A stretch of DNA of 64,000 nucleotides from Sporosarcina cascadiensis (GCF_009650995.1 NZ_WHVV01000004.1:186001-250000); one strand, 5' to 3'. Shown: positions 25,807 to 35,295, numbered from the stretch's first letter. Numbers and translations are program-made. Notes: generated from the sequence alone by a model not told the origin.

Positions 25807-26169
25807 TTACTGATGATCCAGTATTTCCTTTAAGACAGCTGCCTGGTTGTACTTTTCTTCTTTCGCGCCGAATATAAGCGTCAGATTTTTATTATGTTCT
25901 TTTGTCCATTCCTTCAGCTTTTCGAGTTCTTCTTGCTGTGTGCTGTTTTCTTTCAGTTCCTGCTTATATTTCTTTTTAAATTGCTCATATTTATTGGCGT
26001 CATGGTTAAACCATTTACGAAGTTCCTTGCTCGGACCCACTTCTTTCAGCCATTCATCCAACTCCGCCTCTTCCTTACTGACACCGCGTGGCCAGATTCT
26101 ATCCACCAGAATTCGCATGCCGTCTTTTTTATCAGCTTTCTCATAAGCCCGCTTAATTTGTACTGGCAT
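25807..26169 (-). CDS. DUF488 family protein
   Basis: A 120-aa highly charged cytoplasmic protein of the DUF488 (YeaO) family, recognised by RILVDRIWPRGVSKEEA and the WFNHD segment. Function unknown. The start is chosen at the ATG at 26169 because AGGAGG lies 6 nt upstream; two ATGs further upstream either abut or precede that site. Confidence 0.8.
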   Translation of the reverse strand: MPVQIKRAYEKADKKDGMRILVDRIWPRGVSKEEAELDEWLKEVGPSKELRKWFNHDANKYEQFKKKYKQELKENSTQQEELEKLKEWTKEHNKNLTLIFGAKEEKYNQAAVLKEILDHQ

Positions 26170-26281
26170 TGCCATCCTCCTCGCATTGTACACCTGCTAG
26201 CCTTTACCCTCTCGAACTGCAGATCAATCAATTAAAAGGAAGTCTGCCGATCAGTTTCATTTTAGATCACCGAACCCCTTT

Positions 26282-26806
26282 TCACATACTGTCATTCAAA
26301 ATCCATTCAGCTGCACTTAGGAGATCAGGATACACTGCGTCGGCAAGCGGATCACTGTTTCCAATGAATACGGTTCTGGCTCCAGCTTTTTTCCCGGCTA
26401 AAATATCCGTGTCCGTATCCCCCACCATATAAGAAGAAGCAAGTTCCACATCATATTTGTCAGCAAGATCTTCAATGAGCTTACTGTTCGGTTTCCTGCA
26501 TGCGCAGCCTGATTTCGGTTTATGCGGACAATAAACGGCTTCCTTGATTTCAGCGCCTTCTTTTCGAAGTTCTGCAATCATATGGCTGTGAATTTTCTGT
26601 AACTCTTTTTCTTTCATAAATCCCAAGCCTACGCCGCCTTGATTGGTGACAACAAATACATAATCAAACACTTGATTCAGCATCCGGATTGCTTTTGCTG
26701 TATCAGGCAGAAAAAACAACTGTTCCGGACGGTTTACAAATTTAACCCGATCGGTCAAAACTTCATTGATGACCCCGTCCCGGTCAAGAAAGACAGCCTT
26801 TTTCAA
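26282..26806 (-). CDS. HAD-IIIA phosphatase, GmhB / histidinol-phosphatase-like
   Basis: 174-aa HAD hydrolase with all motifs: FLDRDGVIN (nucleophile Asp and general acid), VVTNQGG, the zinc-binding insert CPHKPKSGCACRKP, and VGDTDTDILAG. These match D-glycero-D-manno-heptose-1,7-bisphosphate phosphatases; the true substrate in a Gram-positive host is uncertain. The start is TTG at 26806 with AGGAGGGAT upstream. The open frame runs 41 codons further but without HAD homology or a ribosome site. Confidence 0.83.
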   Translation of the reverse strand: MKKAVFLDRDGVINEVLTDRVKFVNRPEQLFFLPDTAKAIRMLNQVFDYVFVVTNQGGVGLGFMKEKELQKIHSHMIAELRKEGAEIKEAVYCPHKPKSGCACRKPNSKLIEDLADKYDVELASSYMVGDTDTDILAGKKAGARTVFIGNSDPLADAVYPDLLSAAEWILNDSM

Positions 26807-26938
26807 AATGATCCCTCCTGGACTCTTATCAACCGTAGTATGTACGAACTTCCGGCACTGATGCACTCTGACTAGAATATCCACCCGTACACCGTTTCTT
26901 CGAGCAATTCCCATTCTATTCATCTGCATAATCTGCCC

Positions 26939-27436
26939 TTACATCGAAGCTGCAGAACTGGATGCAGCCTGATCGGCTTTCGCACAATCAATCGCCACTA
27001 CTAAAGCTACGATCAATGTTTCCATTTCCTCCTTCATAATTTGTATCTGATAACTGTCTCCCCATGTAAACCATTGCTTATCTACTGTCCCGATGACTTC
27101 CCCGTTTTGTGTAACATCAAAGTTCATATCCCACCAGTTGCCTCTAACTTCAATCCCCGCCGCGTCAATGGAGTAAGCAGATTTTAAGAAAGTAAATTGC
27201 TTTTTGATTGTCACTGTCTCCTGCCCTTCTGCTTCAACGAAAAAGGTCGGCAGAAAACTGAACGTTTTTTTGGTGATCAGTCCCACTTCATTCATTTGCG
27301 TATCCATTATCGAAAAAGTTTTAGGAAACTTCATCCAGCTCCCCTCTACATAATAGACATCCTGTTCATTCTGATCTTTCACTGTAAATTTCCCCGCCAT
27401 GCTGAATACTTTTTGCTTGATATACAGCTGCTTCAT
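26939..27436 (-). CDS. LURP-one-related (YxjI-like) protein
   Basis: A 165-aa protein starting MKQLYIKQKVFSMAGKF, with successive beta-strand segments (YYVEGSWMKFPKTFSI; VEVRGNWWDMNFDV-like; VIGTVDKQWFTWGDSY) typical of the Tubby-like LURP-one fold. Bacillus YxjI is of this family; function unknown. The C-terminus ends in a short Ser/Ala-rich tail. GGGAGGG lies before the ATG. Confidence 0.78.
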   Translation of the reverse strand: MKQLYIKQKVFSMAGKFTVKDQNEQDVYYVEGSWMKFPKTFSIMDTQMNEVGLITKKTFSFLPTFFVEAEGQETVTIKKQFTFLKSAYSIDAAGIEVRGNWWDMNFDVTQNGEVIGTVDKQWFTWGDSYQIQIMKEEMETLIVALVVAIDCAKADQAASSSAASM

Positions 27437-27531
27437 TTAATTCCCTCCCTGTATTAGAAACTCGTTACTTACTATACGTGATTAGTTATAAAGGGTTTCA
27501 TTTATATGAACTTCAGACTGATTTTGCATAT

Positions 27532-27562
27532 AAAAAAGCCTGCATGAACAAGTCATACAGGC
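27532..27562 (-). terminator. Terminator of ferredoxin-NADP reductase gene
   Basis: On the minus strand GCCTGtATGA pairs with TCATgCAGGC and is followed by T6. Confidence 0.82.
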
Positions 27563-27576
27563 CGTTTCTTTTCATA

Positions 27577-28560
27577 TTAGCCAAATACACTTGTACTGTG
27601 CAAAGGCTGAAGTTTTGCTTTTGGATCGATAAATGATTTAGCGTGACTAATCGCAATCGGCGCTTCTCCCATACCAACCGCAATCAATTTCACTTTCCCG
27701 TCATATGTTGTTACATCGCCTGCTGCGAAAATGCCCGGGATGTTGGTTTCCATACGTGAATTAACGACAATCGAGTTGCGCTCCATCTCCAGCCCCCACT
27801 CTTTCAACGGACCGAGAGAAGAAATGTTGCCGTAGTTCACCACTACATGATCTACTTCAAACTCTTTTGTGTCCCCGCCTTTTTCAGTCAGAATTAATTT
27901 CTCAATTTTTTCACCGTCGCCGTGAATTTCGCTCACAGTATGTGAAGTCAATACATTGACCGATGAATTATGAAGCTGATTGACGCTCGTTTCATGAGCT
28001 GTAAAACGTTCTCTGCGATGAACGAGTGTCACTTGGGAAGCGATATCTTCAAGCATCAGAGCCCAATCTAGTGCAGAGTCGCCTCCGCCGCAGACGAGGA
28101 TATTCTGATCCTTAAACAAAGAAAGGTCCTTAATGCCATAGTGCAGTGTCTTTCCTTCAAAAACAGGCTCTTCTTTCAAACCGATTTTACGCGGCTGGAA
28201 TGCCCCGATTCCTGCAGTCAATAATATTGTACGTGTGAGATGCTGTCCTTTATCCGTAGTCAAGATGAAATAATCGTCTTTCTTCTCTACAGAAACCGCT
28301 GCTTCTCCCAAGATAATTTCCGGTTTGGCATAATGCGCCTGTGTAACTAAGTTCGCCACAAGATCCTTTGCCAGAATCTTCGGGAAGCCTCCTACATCAT
28401 AGATATATTTATCCGGATACAGCTCAATCAATTGTCCGCCGAGCTGTGGCAGACTATCGATAATTTTTACAGACATTTCACGCATACCAGCATAGAAAGA
28501 TGAGAATAATCCCGTCGGTCCGCCGCCGATAATCGTGATATCCACTATTTCTTCATTCAT
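27577..28560 (-). CDS. Ferredoxin-NADP+ reductase, thioredoxin-reductase-like (YumC type)
   Basis: 327-aa FAD- and NADPH-binding flavoprotein: FAD-binding IIGGGPTGLFSSFYAG at the N-terminus, NADP-binding ILVCGGGDSALDWAL in the middle, and the C-terminal FAD motif GIFAAGDVTTYDGKVKLIA. It lacks the redox-active CxxC of thioredoxin reductase, which marks it as the type-2 ferredoxin-NADP reductase of Bacillales. The start is the ATG at 28560 with AGGAG 8 nt upstream; a GTG 9 bp earlier would overlap that site. Confidence 0.9.
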   Translation of the reverse strand: MNEEIVDITIIGGGPTGLFSSFYAGMREMSVKIIDSLPQLGGQLIELYPDKYIYDVGGFPKILAKDLVANLVTQAHYAKPEIILGEAAVSVEKKDDYFILTTDKGQHLTRTILLTAGIGAFQPRKIGLKEEPVFEGKTLHYGIKDLSLFKDQNILVCGGGDSALDWALMLEDIASQVTLVHRRERFTAHETSVNQLHNSSVNVLTSHTVSEIHGDGEKIEKLILTEKGGDTKEFEVDHVVVNYGNISSLGPLKEWGLEMERNSIVVNSRMETNIPGIFAAGDVTTYDGKVKLIAVGMGEAPIAISHAKSFIDPKAKLQPLHSTSVFG

Positions 28561-28666
28561 GTAAAACACTCCTATAACTAATTCATTAATGTGAAACTAC
28601 TGAGATTACTGCATATATTCCAATTATATTATCTACTATTTAGTGAATAAAAACATCTATTTTGTT

Positions 28667-28954
28667 TTACATCTCCGGAAAATTTGTCAGGCAGTACTGC
28701 TCTACTGCAGCCTTTTCTTCATCGTCCCATTCCACGTCGTAAACACTGTCCGTTGCCAATTCGTAAAATTGGTATGTAAGCATTTTACGCTGGCCGTCTC
28801 TGACCGAATAAAGCACTTTCAGTCCCGTGCCGTCTTCATTGAATAATTCGTCTTCTTCATCCAGTTTAACTGTCAAAAGAAATTCATATCTCTGACCTTC
28901 GATAATTCCTGTTGGATCTACTAATTCTTGTGCTTTGCCGTTTACTATATTCAT
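28667..28954 (-). CDS. Small acidic protein, DUF6509-like
   Basis: A 95-aa soluble acidic protein. The segments VDPTGIIEGQRYEFLL and GLKVLYSV resemble the DUF6509 family of Bacillales (assignment from memory, moderate). No function known. AAGGAG 6 nt before the ATG. Single-gene unit. Confidence 0.65.
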   Translation of the reverse strand: MNIVNGKAQELVDPTGIIEGQRYEFLLTVKLDEEDELFNEDGTGLKVLYSVRDGQRKMLTYQFYELATDSVYDVEWDDEEKAAVEQYCLTNFPEM

Positions 28955-29232
28955 TCAATTTCTCCTTCTTCCCGCTCTGTAAAGAGTTTGCTTCCTCTAT
29001 CCTACCTCATTTAATAGGAGTGGGGCAATTTATGAAGCAGATTTATCTTAAAAACTTTCTTTCCACCTTGTTTTGCTGGAAAATGAAGGGATAAACACCG
29101 TGTGAACGGTTTAGGAGGAGTTACATGCTTACATTGACACGTCCAGGATATTATTGATTCAATTAAGCAATGTCTGTTAAAAAACGAACCATTTAATATT
29201 AGACGAAAAAAGTCATCACATATAACCGTTTT
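28955..29232. other. Intergenic region, possibly with a gene remnant
   Basis: 278 bp without a supported gene. At about 29113 an AGGAGGAG ribosome site precedes ATG at 29124 on the plus strand, but the frame stops after 10 codons. It may be a decayed gene start or chance. The diguanylate-cyclase gene ends at the right border without an evident terminator. Confidence 0.4.
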
Positions 29233-30714
29233 TCAGGTCTCTAAATAATGGTACAAGGAATATTGATCCTTTCCTTTTTTCTTAGAGTGATACAAGGCTA
29301 CATCTGCTTTATGATAGAGTGTATGCATCGTATCTTTCGTATCCGCAATCGCTATTCCTATGCTGATCGATAAGTGAATATCATCTTTCTCCAAATAACT
29401 AAAGCAGTCTCTCATTGACCCGAGCATGTTTTCAGCACGCTCCTTCACTTCTTCCTCAGTCAGCCTGGAGAATAAAACGACAAATTCATCTCCGCCTATT
29501 CGTGCAGACAGATTTTCACTGCCGCTTTCTTTTTCAATAATTTTAGCTGCCTGCCTGAGGAGCCGGTCTCCTTCTCCATGCCCTAAAGAGTCGTTTACCA
29601 ACTTGAAATTGTCCAAATCAATAATCATAAACTGCAGCGGCCCTTTCTTACGGCGCAGCCATTCAACTGCAGAATCCTCAAATGCAGCGCGGTTCTTCAA
29701 GCCTGTCAGCACATCATGGAAAGCCAAATGAACCGGCCTTGAAATCATACGTGCAATAATTATCGAAAGAATAATCGTTACCATACTTATCGCGATAATT
29801 TGATAGATAAATTCATTTCTGTAAGAAACAAGAACACCGGCAACAGGTACATCATAGTATGCGATTTCTACAACTCTGTTTGTCGATAGCCCTTCTGCTT
29901 TCTCGGCTCTATAGGGTATGTACCGATAAGTCAAAACCTGCCCGTTTTCCTTGGAAATCTTTTCTTTTACTTCGAAATCCCTGAAAGCTTCCTTAAAAAC
30001 AGCCTCACGAGACGGTGCTATTTTTTCTTCCCGCTCCGATTGCCTGTCTCCAAGCAATAAACCAAGCGACGTATAGACATTAATAGATTTAATCTGATCA
30101 TTTTCCTCTTCGAGACGCAAAGTCGTATCGATGAAATTAAATTCCTGGAATTCTATTTTATCTTCCAAATTATAAGCCAGTTCAATCAGGTATTCACCAT
30201 CCGGAGTCGGCATATAGGTGAATTTCTTAAATTCTCCGGTATTCTGCTGAACGTCAAGTGCATCATGAGAAAAAATTCCGCTCTGACGACGCTCAGTCAG
30301 CAGTTTTCCAAAGTTTTTACAGCATTCGTCAAAGTTTAATCCAACATCATCTTGGTAACTGCTTTCTATAATTTCATTTTTCGCGTTAATAATAAATATT
30401 TGCATTCCGCTTTCTTTTTCAAGCTGCTTATAGTTCCAAGTTGAAAAATCATTATTTTGCTCATACTTTTCTAATAATTTCTGCGAGTAGGTTTCCATAA
30501 TAGCAGCGCGGTCCACATCCAGAATGTTATAGATTTTATCGATGGTTGATAGACTGGTGATGATTTCATCTTCCGCCACTTGAATCTGTCTCTCTAAATT
30601 AGCATTCACATTCATTTTCAGCTTATGATAATCTGCGACGACGATAATGAGTGACAGGAATAGTGTAAATGAAATGAGGATGATGGTTAACTTGGTGCGA
30701 AAATACTTATCCAG
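29233..30714 (-). CDS. Membrane diguanylate cyclase (GGDEF)
   Basis: Synthesises c-di-GMP. The C-terminal GGDEF domain is intact: HDVLTGLKNRAAFEDS, IDLDNFKLVNDSLGHG, and IGGDEF in the active loop. Before it lie a transmembrane helix (IIAISMVTIILSIIIARMI) and an extracytoplasmic sensor region of about 230 aa. The first in-frame ATG (30615) would drop the N-terminal membrane helix. Reading further upstream in frame gives KLTIILISFTLFLSLIIVV, an evident helix, bounded by a stop. The only initiator-like codon before that helix is CTG at 30714, with GAGAGGTGA 7 nt upstream. I annotate that start; it needs proof. Confidence 0.82.
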   Translation of the reverse strand: MDKYFRTKLTIILISFTLFLSLIIVVADYHKLKMNVNANLERQIQVAEDEIITSLSTIDKIYNILDVDRAAIMETYSQKLLEKYEQNNDFSTWNYKQLEKESGMQIFIINAKNEIIESSYQDDVGLNFDECCKNFGKLLTERRQSGIFSHDALDVQQNTGEFKKFTYMPTPDGEYLIELAYNLEDKIEFQEFNFIDTTLRLEEENDQIKSINVYTSLGLLLGDRQSEREEKIAPSREAVFKEAFRDFEVKEKISKENGQVLTYRYIPYRAEKAEGLSTNRVVEIAYYDVPVAGVLVSYRNEFIYQIIAISMVTIILSIIIARMISRPVHLAFHDVLTGLKNRAAFEDSAVEWLRRKKGPLQFMIIDLDNFKLVNDSLGHGEGDRLLRQAAKIIEKESGSENLSARIGGDEFVVLFSRLTEEEVKERAENMLGSMRDCFSYLEKDDIHLSISIGIAIADTKDTMHTLYHKADVALYHSKKKGKDQYSLYHYLET

Positions 30715-30762
30715 TTCACTTCACCTCTCTTTACTATCCTATAGTTATGAAAACATATTATG

Positions 30763-30791
30763 ATTATAACATAGGTATAGTTCCATGGAAC
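30763..30791 (-). promoter_or_regulatory. Probable promoter of the diguanylate cyclase gene
   Basis: TATAAT (30768-30763) on the minus strand. At the -35 position lies a perfect 12-bp palindrome, GTTCCATGGAAC (30780-30791), rather than a good -35, which suggests a regulator site or an activator-dependent promoter. Confidence 0.4.
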
Positions 30792-30841
30792 CCCTACTAA
30801 TGATACTCTCTACAACTGTCACCAATTTGATTTATTTACAT

Positions 30842-30880
30842 AAAAAAAAGCAAAGAGGTTTAAAAACCCTTTGCTTTTTA
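30842..30880 (-). terminator. fhs terminator
   Basis: On the minus strand AAAAAGCAAAG(g) pairs with (c)CTTTGC followed by T8, just after the fhs stop codon. Confidence 0.85.
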
Positions 30881-30887
30881 CTCTATT

Positions 30888-32546
30888 TTACATAAGACCT
30901 TTTGCATTGCCTTTTTCATCTATATCCATATTTAATGCTGCAGGTTGTTTCGGCAAGCCCGGCATAGTCATGATGTCACCTGTTAAACAGACAAGGAATC
31001 CTGCGCCTAACTTAGGCAGGATTTTTCGGACAGTAATCATGAAATCAGTGGGTTTTCCAAGCTTTTTGGGGTCATCCGAAAATGAATATTGTGTTTTCGC
31101 CATACATACAGGCAATAAGTCCCAGCCATTCTTTTCAATCTCAGCAAGATCTTTCATTGCCTGATCTGTAAAGATAACGCCGAGCCCGCCATAAACTTTC
31201 TGTACGATCGCTGTAATCTTCTCTTCCACAGATTGCTCTACATCATAAATCGGGGCAAAGTTACAGGGCTCTTCAATCGCTTTTAATACTTCCTTCGCCA
31301 ATTGCTCGCCGCCTGCCCCGCCATTTCCCCATACATCTGTCAAAGCTATTTTCACTTGATTGGACTCACACCATTGCTGAACCATTTGCAGTTCGCTCTC
31401 TGAGTCTGTAATGAAGTGATTTAACGCCACAACCGGCTGCACGCCAAACGCACGCACTGTTTCCACATGCTTTTCCAAGTTCACAAGGCCATGTTCCACT
31501 GCCGCCGTATTTTCCTGTTTCAGCTCAGTTTTAGCAACACCGCCATGCATCTTCAGCGCACGGATCGTAGTGACCAATACAACTGCAGCCGGCTGGAACT
31601 TCCCTATCCGCGCTTTGATATCCATGAACTTCTCGGCGCCTAAATCTGAACCAAAGCCTGCTTCAGTGACAACAAAATCCGCTAAACTTCTAGCAGTGTT
31701 TGTTGCAATCAGCGAGTTGCAGCCATGGGCAATATTTGCGAACGGGCCGCCATGAATCAATGCAGGCGTGCCTTCCATAGTCTGTACGAGGTTTGGCTTG
31801 AAGGCATCCTTCAGCAATAAAGCAAGAGCACCTTCTACTTTTAGATCCCTTACCGTAATAGCCTCTTTATCATATGTGTAGCCAATCACAATGTCAGCCA
31901 AGCGTTCTTTCAGGTTCTGTAAATCTGATGCCAAGCAGAATATAGCCATAATTTCTGAAGCAACTGTAATATCAAAACCTTCTTCTCTCGGGACACCTTG
32001 AGAAGGTCCGCCCAGCCCAATAGTTACATGGCGCAAAGCACGGTCATTCATATCCATGACACGTTTCCAGGTAATACGGCGAGGATCAATATTTAACAAA
32101 TTACCTTGATGTAAGTGATTGTCAATCATCGCACTCAGCGCATTATTTGCTGTTGTAATGGCATGAAGATCTCCGGTGAAATGCAAATTAATATCTTCCA
32201 TCGGCAGGACTTGAGAGAATCCGCCGCCTGTTGCACCGCCTTTTACTCCCATAACAGGTCCTAATGAAGGTTCACGCAATGTAATCATCGTCTTGTTGCC
32301 GAGACGGGACAGCGCATCGCCCAATCCGACAGTGACCGTAGATTTGCCTTCTCCGGCAGGGGTCGGGCTTGTTGCTGTAACCAGAATCACTTTTGCCTGA
32401 TTCGTACTTTTGGGAATCAAGTCTACATTCAGTTTTGCTTTATACTTCCCGTATAACTCCAGGGCCTCTGAAGGTATACCGGATCTTTCAGCAATTTCCT
32501 CAATTGGTAGCATCTTTGCTCCAGAAGCAATTTCTAAGTCTGACAT
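30888..32546 (-). CDS. fhs: Formate-tetrahydrofolate ligase
   Basis: Joins formate to tetrahydrofolate with ATP, giving 10-formyl-THF for purine and initiator-tRNA formylation. 552 aa. ATP-binding [16 protein letters not shown], then [31 protein letters not shown] and [14 protein letters not shown] are all family hallmarks. The family N-terminus (SDLEIA) aligns with the ATG at 32546; a TTG at 32591 would add 15 unrelated residues. Neither start has a strong ribosome site. B. subtilis lacks this gene, so its presence separates this genome from that species. Confidence 0.93.
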   Translation of the reverse strand: MSDLEIASGAKMLPIEEIAERSGIPSEALELYGKYKAKLNVDLIPKSTNQAKVILVTATSPTPAGEGKSTVTVGLGDALSRLGNKTMITLREPSLGPVMGVKGGATGGGFSQVLPMEDINLHFTGDLHAITTANNALSAMIDNHLHQGNLLNIDPRRITWKRVMDMNDRALRHVTIGLGGPSQGVPREEGFDITVASEIMAIFCLASDLQNLKERLADIVIGYTYDKEAITVRDLKVEGALALLLKDAFKPNLVQTMEGTPALIHGGPFANIAHGCNSLIATNTARSLADFVVTEAGFGSDLGAEKFMDIKARIGKFQPAAVVLVTTIRALKMHGGVAKTELKQENTAAVEHGLVNLEKHVETVRAFGVQPVVALNHFITDSESELQMVQQWCESNQVKIALTDVWGNGGAGGEQLAKEVLKAIEEPCNFAPIYDVEQSVEEKITAIVQKVYGGLGVIFTDQAMKDLAEIEKNGWDLLPVCMAKTQYSFSDDPKKLGKPTDFMITVRKILPKLGAGFLVCLTGDIMTMPGLPKQPAALNMDIDEKGNAKGLM

Positions 32547-32600
32547 AATCTTTACTTGCTCAGTCACTTCTTCCACTGCCTTTCCGTTCAAATCTGAACT

Positions 32601-33584
32601 TCATTGTTCTGTCTGTAAAACGATTTTTCCAAATTGAACACTATCGCCCAACTTTGAAAACGCCTCTTCTGTTTTCGAAAGAGGCAGGACAGAATCAATG
32701 ACCGGATGGATTTTATACTCCTCAATAAATGAAAGCATTTCACGCAATTCTTCCCTACTCCCCATAGTCGTCCCAAGCAGAGTATACTGTCCATAAAAGA
32801 ACTCACGCAAATTCAGATCCACCGTATCCTCTGTTGTTGCGCCGAAGACTACGATGTGTCCTCCCGGCTTCAGCACATCAAGTGACCGGTTAAAAGTAGC
32901 TCTTCCCACACTCTCAATGACAAGATCTATACTTTCATTTTTCAATTCTTCCTGCCAGTCGCCATTTGTATCGATTGCCAGATCTGCTCCAATAGTAACG
33001 GCATGATCTCTCTTTTCTTCACTTCTTGATGAGACGATGACGCGGGCACCGATTTGTTTAGCGAATTGAATGATAAACGTAGCCACTCCGCTGCCGGCTC
33101 CCGGAATAAATACAGTCTGCCCTTCTTTGATTTGTCCTTTCGTGACAAGTGCCCGATATCCCGTCAGTCCCGCCAACGCAATGACAGCTGACTCATCCCA
33201 TGTTAGATAGGCTGGTTTCTTCTCCAGCTGTTCAGCAGAAATGCATATTTTCTCTGCAAATGTACCATGATCCGGCATGCCCAAAATATCAAAATCTACT
33301 GAAGGAGCATGACTCTTTTCAAACCAGCGAAGCGACGGATTGATGATCACTTCATCACCGACATTCCAATTCTTAACTCCTTCACCTACAGATTCTATTA
33401 TGCCGGCTCCGTCAGAACCCAGCACGAGTGGGTCCTTCACGTCTCCCCTGCGTCTCGGAATATTGGTATCACGTCTGTTTAAGCCTGCTGCTTTTAAAGC
33501 TACAATGACTTCACCTTCAGCTGCTTTAGGTTCTGCGATATCTGTAAACCTCAATTCACCATTCTCATGAACGAATGCCTTCAA
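32601..33584 (-). CDS. MDR-family oxidoreductase (YogA-like)
   Basis: A 327-aa zinc-less medium-chain dehydrogenase / quinone-oxidoreductase-like protein. The N-terminal half has LVLGSDGAGIIESVGEGV, and the coenzyme-binding loop is FIPGAGSGVATFIIQFAKQ (GxGxxG-like). It resembles B. subtilis YogA. The substrate is unknown. The start is TTG at 33584 with GGGAGG 9-10 nt upstream. Lies directly upstream of fhs in the same direction; a functional link is not evident. Confidence 0.82.
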   Translation of the reverse strand: MKAFVHENGELRFTDIAEPKAAEGEVIVALKAAGLNRRDTNIPRRRGDVKDPLVLGSDGAGIIESVGEGVKNWNVGDEVIINPSLRWFEKSHAPSVDFDILGMPDHGTFAEKICISAEQLEKKPAYLTWDESAVIALAGLTGYRALVTKGQIKEGQTVFIPGAGSGVATFIIQFAKQIGARVIVSSRSEEKRDHAVTIGADLAIDTNGDWQEELKNESIDLVIESVGRATFNRSLDVLKPGGHIVVFGATTEDTVDLNLREFFYGQYTLLGTTMGSREELREMLSFIEEYKIHPVIDSVLPLSKTEEAFSKLGDSVQFGKIVLQTEQ

Positions 33585-33700
33585 TCAACTCATCCTCCCT
33601 GCGATTATATACGCTACTATCATATCGTATATTGAACCTTTTTCATACTCTGTATTATCTGTATACTTGAAAAAACACAATGAGCGAAATGCCCATTGTG

Positions 33701-34189
33701 TCATATATTTCGTCTTTTATATTTAGCCAGCTCTACTAATTCCAGCACGTCTTTTTTAGGCAGTCTGATGACAAGTTCCAACAATTCTTTTTCAGCGAGT
33801 CGCCGGCCTTTCCCGCTGCGGTAACGTTCTTTATTATGTGAATCAATGTCTGCATACATTTGGTCGCTTTCAGTAGGCCACTTGCCGGCTTCTTCCACAT
33901 TCATTGTCTCACGAAGTCGATCATACAGGGATTCCACTGTATTTCCAGTTGTTTTTATATAAGGAGTAAAGGTCACTTCACCCATAATTAATTCGTCTGT
34001 TGAAACCGAAAAGCGTTCGGATATTTTTGCAATCCAGGCTGCAGACGGCGCATTTTTACCCCGCTCCCAATCTTTAATCCGACTTGCAGATGTTCCAATC
34101 GCCGCACCAAAAGCCATCATTGACAGTCCTCTTCGTTCTCTTAATGCTTTCAATCGCAACCCAAAATCGTCCTTGCTCCATTCGTTCAA
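33701..34189 (-). CDS. XRE-family transcriptional regulator
   Basis: 162 aa. N-terminal helix-turn-helix of the Cro/C1 type (LKALRERRGLSMMAFGAAIG, recognition helix around SASRIKDWERG, about residues 10-65). The C-terminal part of about 90 aa is charged and not recognised. The start is TTG at 34189 with GGGAGGG 6 nt upstream; the frame extends 37 codons further but without HTH-related content. The target is unknown. Confidence 0.78.
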   Translation of the reverse strand: MNEWSKDDFGLRLKALRERRGLSMMAFGAAIGTSASRIKDWERGKNAPSAAWIAKISERFSVSTDELIMGEVTFTPYIKTTGNTVESLYDRLRETMNVEEAGKWPTESDQMYADIDSHNKERYRSGKGRRLAEKELLELVIRLPKKDVLELVELAKYKRRNI

Positions 34190-34331
34190 TGAAATCCCTC
34201 CCATATGACCATTCTTCCTAAATAATATTATGTAGAAAGCCCTTTTGCCAATTAACTTTAAAATCAAATTATTCAACGTTGAAAATAATTTTATCATCAA
34301 ACCTGCAATATATCAAACAGGGTACTGTCCG

Positions 34332-34817
34332 TCAGTATCCATTTTTCTGCCGGTCATAATTTTCTTCATTTTTATCTATATAAGCCTGGATAATTTGTTC
34401 TTCAGTAAAGCCCAGCTGTTTTGCCAGCGCTCCGTACATTACCCAAATCGTTTGATAGTTTTCAAACGACAGATCATCTAAAAAAGTATAGATGGAACGG
34501 CCTGTTTTTAGAAATAACTTCGTTAGATTCTGTTCATCTACTGCAACGGCCGGCCATTCTTCCAAACCGTCAAAACCCTTTTCAATCCCCAATGATAGCA
34601 GAAAATGAATGGAATCCACATATTCTTCTAAAATAACAAGTTCTTCTGAAGGACCTTTTGTGCTCCAAAATTTAAAACATCTTGTTTCATTGGCCAATTC
34701 CGCTAATTCGACCGCCAGCGCCAACCCTCTTTCATCAAAAGTTTCGGCTGGCTGATGATTTTTCTGTATGTATGTATCTAATGCCCGCTGCATTTCGAAT
34801 AACTGATTTAATTTCAT
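34332..34817 (-). CDS. Dimeric dUTPase (all-alpha NTP pyrophosphatase)
   Basis: Hydrolyses dUTP to dUMP, keeping uracil out of DNA. The 161-aa protein has the dUTPase_2/MazG-like metal motif ELAELANETRCFKFWS and the second motif EEYVDSIHFLLSLG. This is the same family as phage-type dimeric dUTPases, but no phage genes are around. GGAGGG before the ATG. Confidence 0.87.
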   Translation of the reverse strand: MKLNQLFEMQRALDTYIQKNHQPAETFDERGLALAVELAELANETRCFKFWSTKGPSEELVILEEYVDSIHFLLSLGIEKGFDGLEEWPAVAVDEQNLTKLFLKTGRSIYTFLDDLSFENYQTIWVMYGALAKQLGFTEEQIIQAYIDKNEENYDRQKNGY

Positions 34818-34849
34818 TTCAAAAATCCCTCCGATTGTTTGCTATTAAA

Positions 34850-34876
34850 TGAAACCTTTTGCATTGCTCGCCCGTA
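34850..34876 (+). promoter_or_regulatory. SigW-type (ECF) promoter of ysdB
   Basis: TGAAAC (34850-34855), then 17 bp, then CGTA (34873-34876), closely matching the ECF SigW consensus TGAAAC-N16-CGTA, at the right place for ysdB. B. subtilis ysdB is a known SigW-regulon gene. Confidence 0.72.
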
Positions 34877-34911
34877 AAGTAGTGTAATATATCTTTGCAG
34901 GAGTTGATTTC

Positions 34912-35295
34912 ATGGTTTTATTGATTCGCGTATTCATCATCGCACTGGTGATTTACCTGTTTTATGCTGGTATCCGCTATTTGACAGATGCCAAGCGGAA
35001 ATTGGATGAAGCATATGAAAAAGAGCAATATTATTTTTTTGACGATGTGAAAAATATCCGCAAAAACTTCTTCATCACCTATAAAGGTGCCATGTTTGAA
35101 GGTGAAAAATATTTAGGCACAACAACGGATTCTTTTGATGTAGTCTCCATTTTCATCTGGGTGAAAAATGAAGCAAAACTTCAAGGAATGACCAAGGAAG
35201 ATTTTCATTTCTTGGAATCTGAAGTGAAAACTAATTATCCCCATGCGGAGATCAATTGGAAGAATCCTATTGAGCAGCTTATGAAATCAGAATAG
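34912..35295 (+). CDS. ysdB: SigW-regulon protein YsdB
   Basis: 127-aa protein with one N-terminal membrane helix (LLIRVFIIALVIYLFYAGI) and a charged cytoplasmic part. It matches B. subtilis YsdB in size, N-terminal layout and position next to ysdA-rplT. It is on the opposite strand from ysdA here. GCAGGAG before the ATG; preceded by a SigW-like promoter. Role: an envelope-stress-associated protein of unknown mechanism. Confidence 0.85.
   Translation: MVLLIRVFIIALVIYLFYAGIRYLTDAKRKLDEAYEKEQYYFFDDVKNIRKNFFITYKGAMFEGEKYLGTTTDSFDVVSIFIWVKNEAKLQGMTKEDFHFLESEVKTNYPHAEINWKNPIEQLMKSE

Noticed and set aside
26807..26929. Longer N-terminus for the HAD phosphatase
   Set aside because: The family core begins at the TTG at 26806, which has AGGAGGGAT upstream; the extension has no HAD features.
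32547..32591. TTG start 45 bp upstream for fhs
   Set aside because: The family N-terminus aligns with the internal ATG; the extension is unlike known Fhs proteins. Not fully excluded because both ribosome sites are weak.
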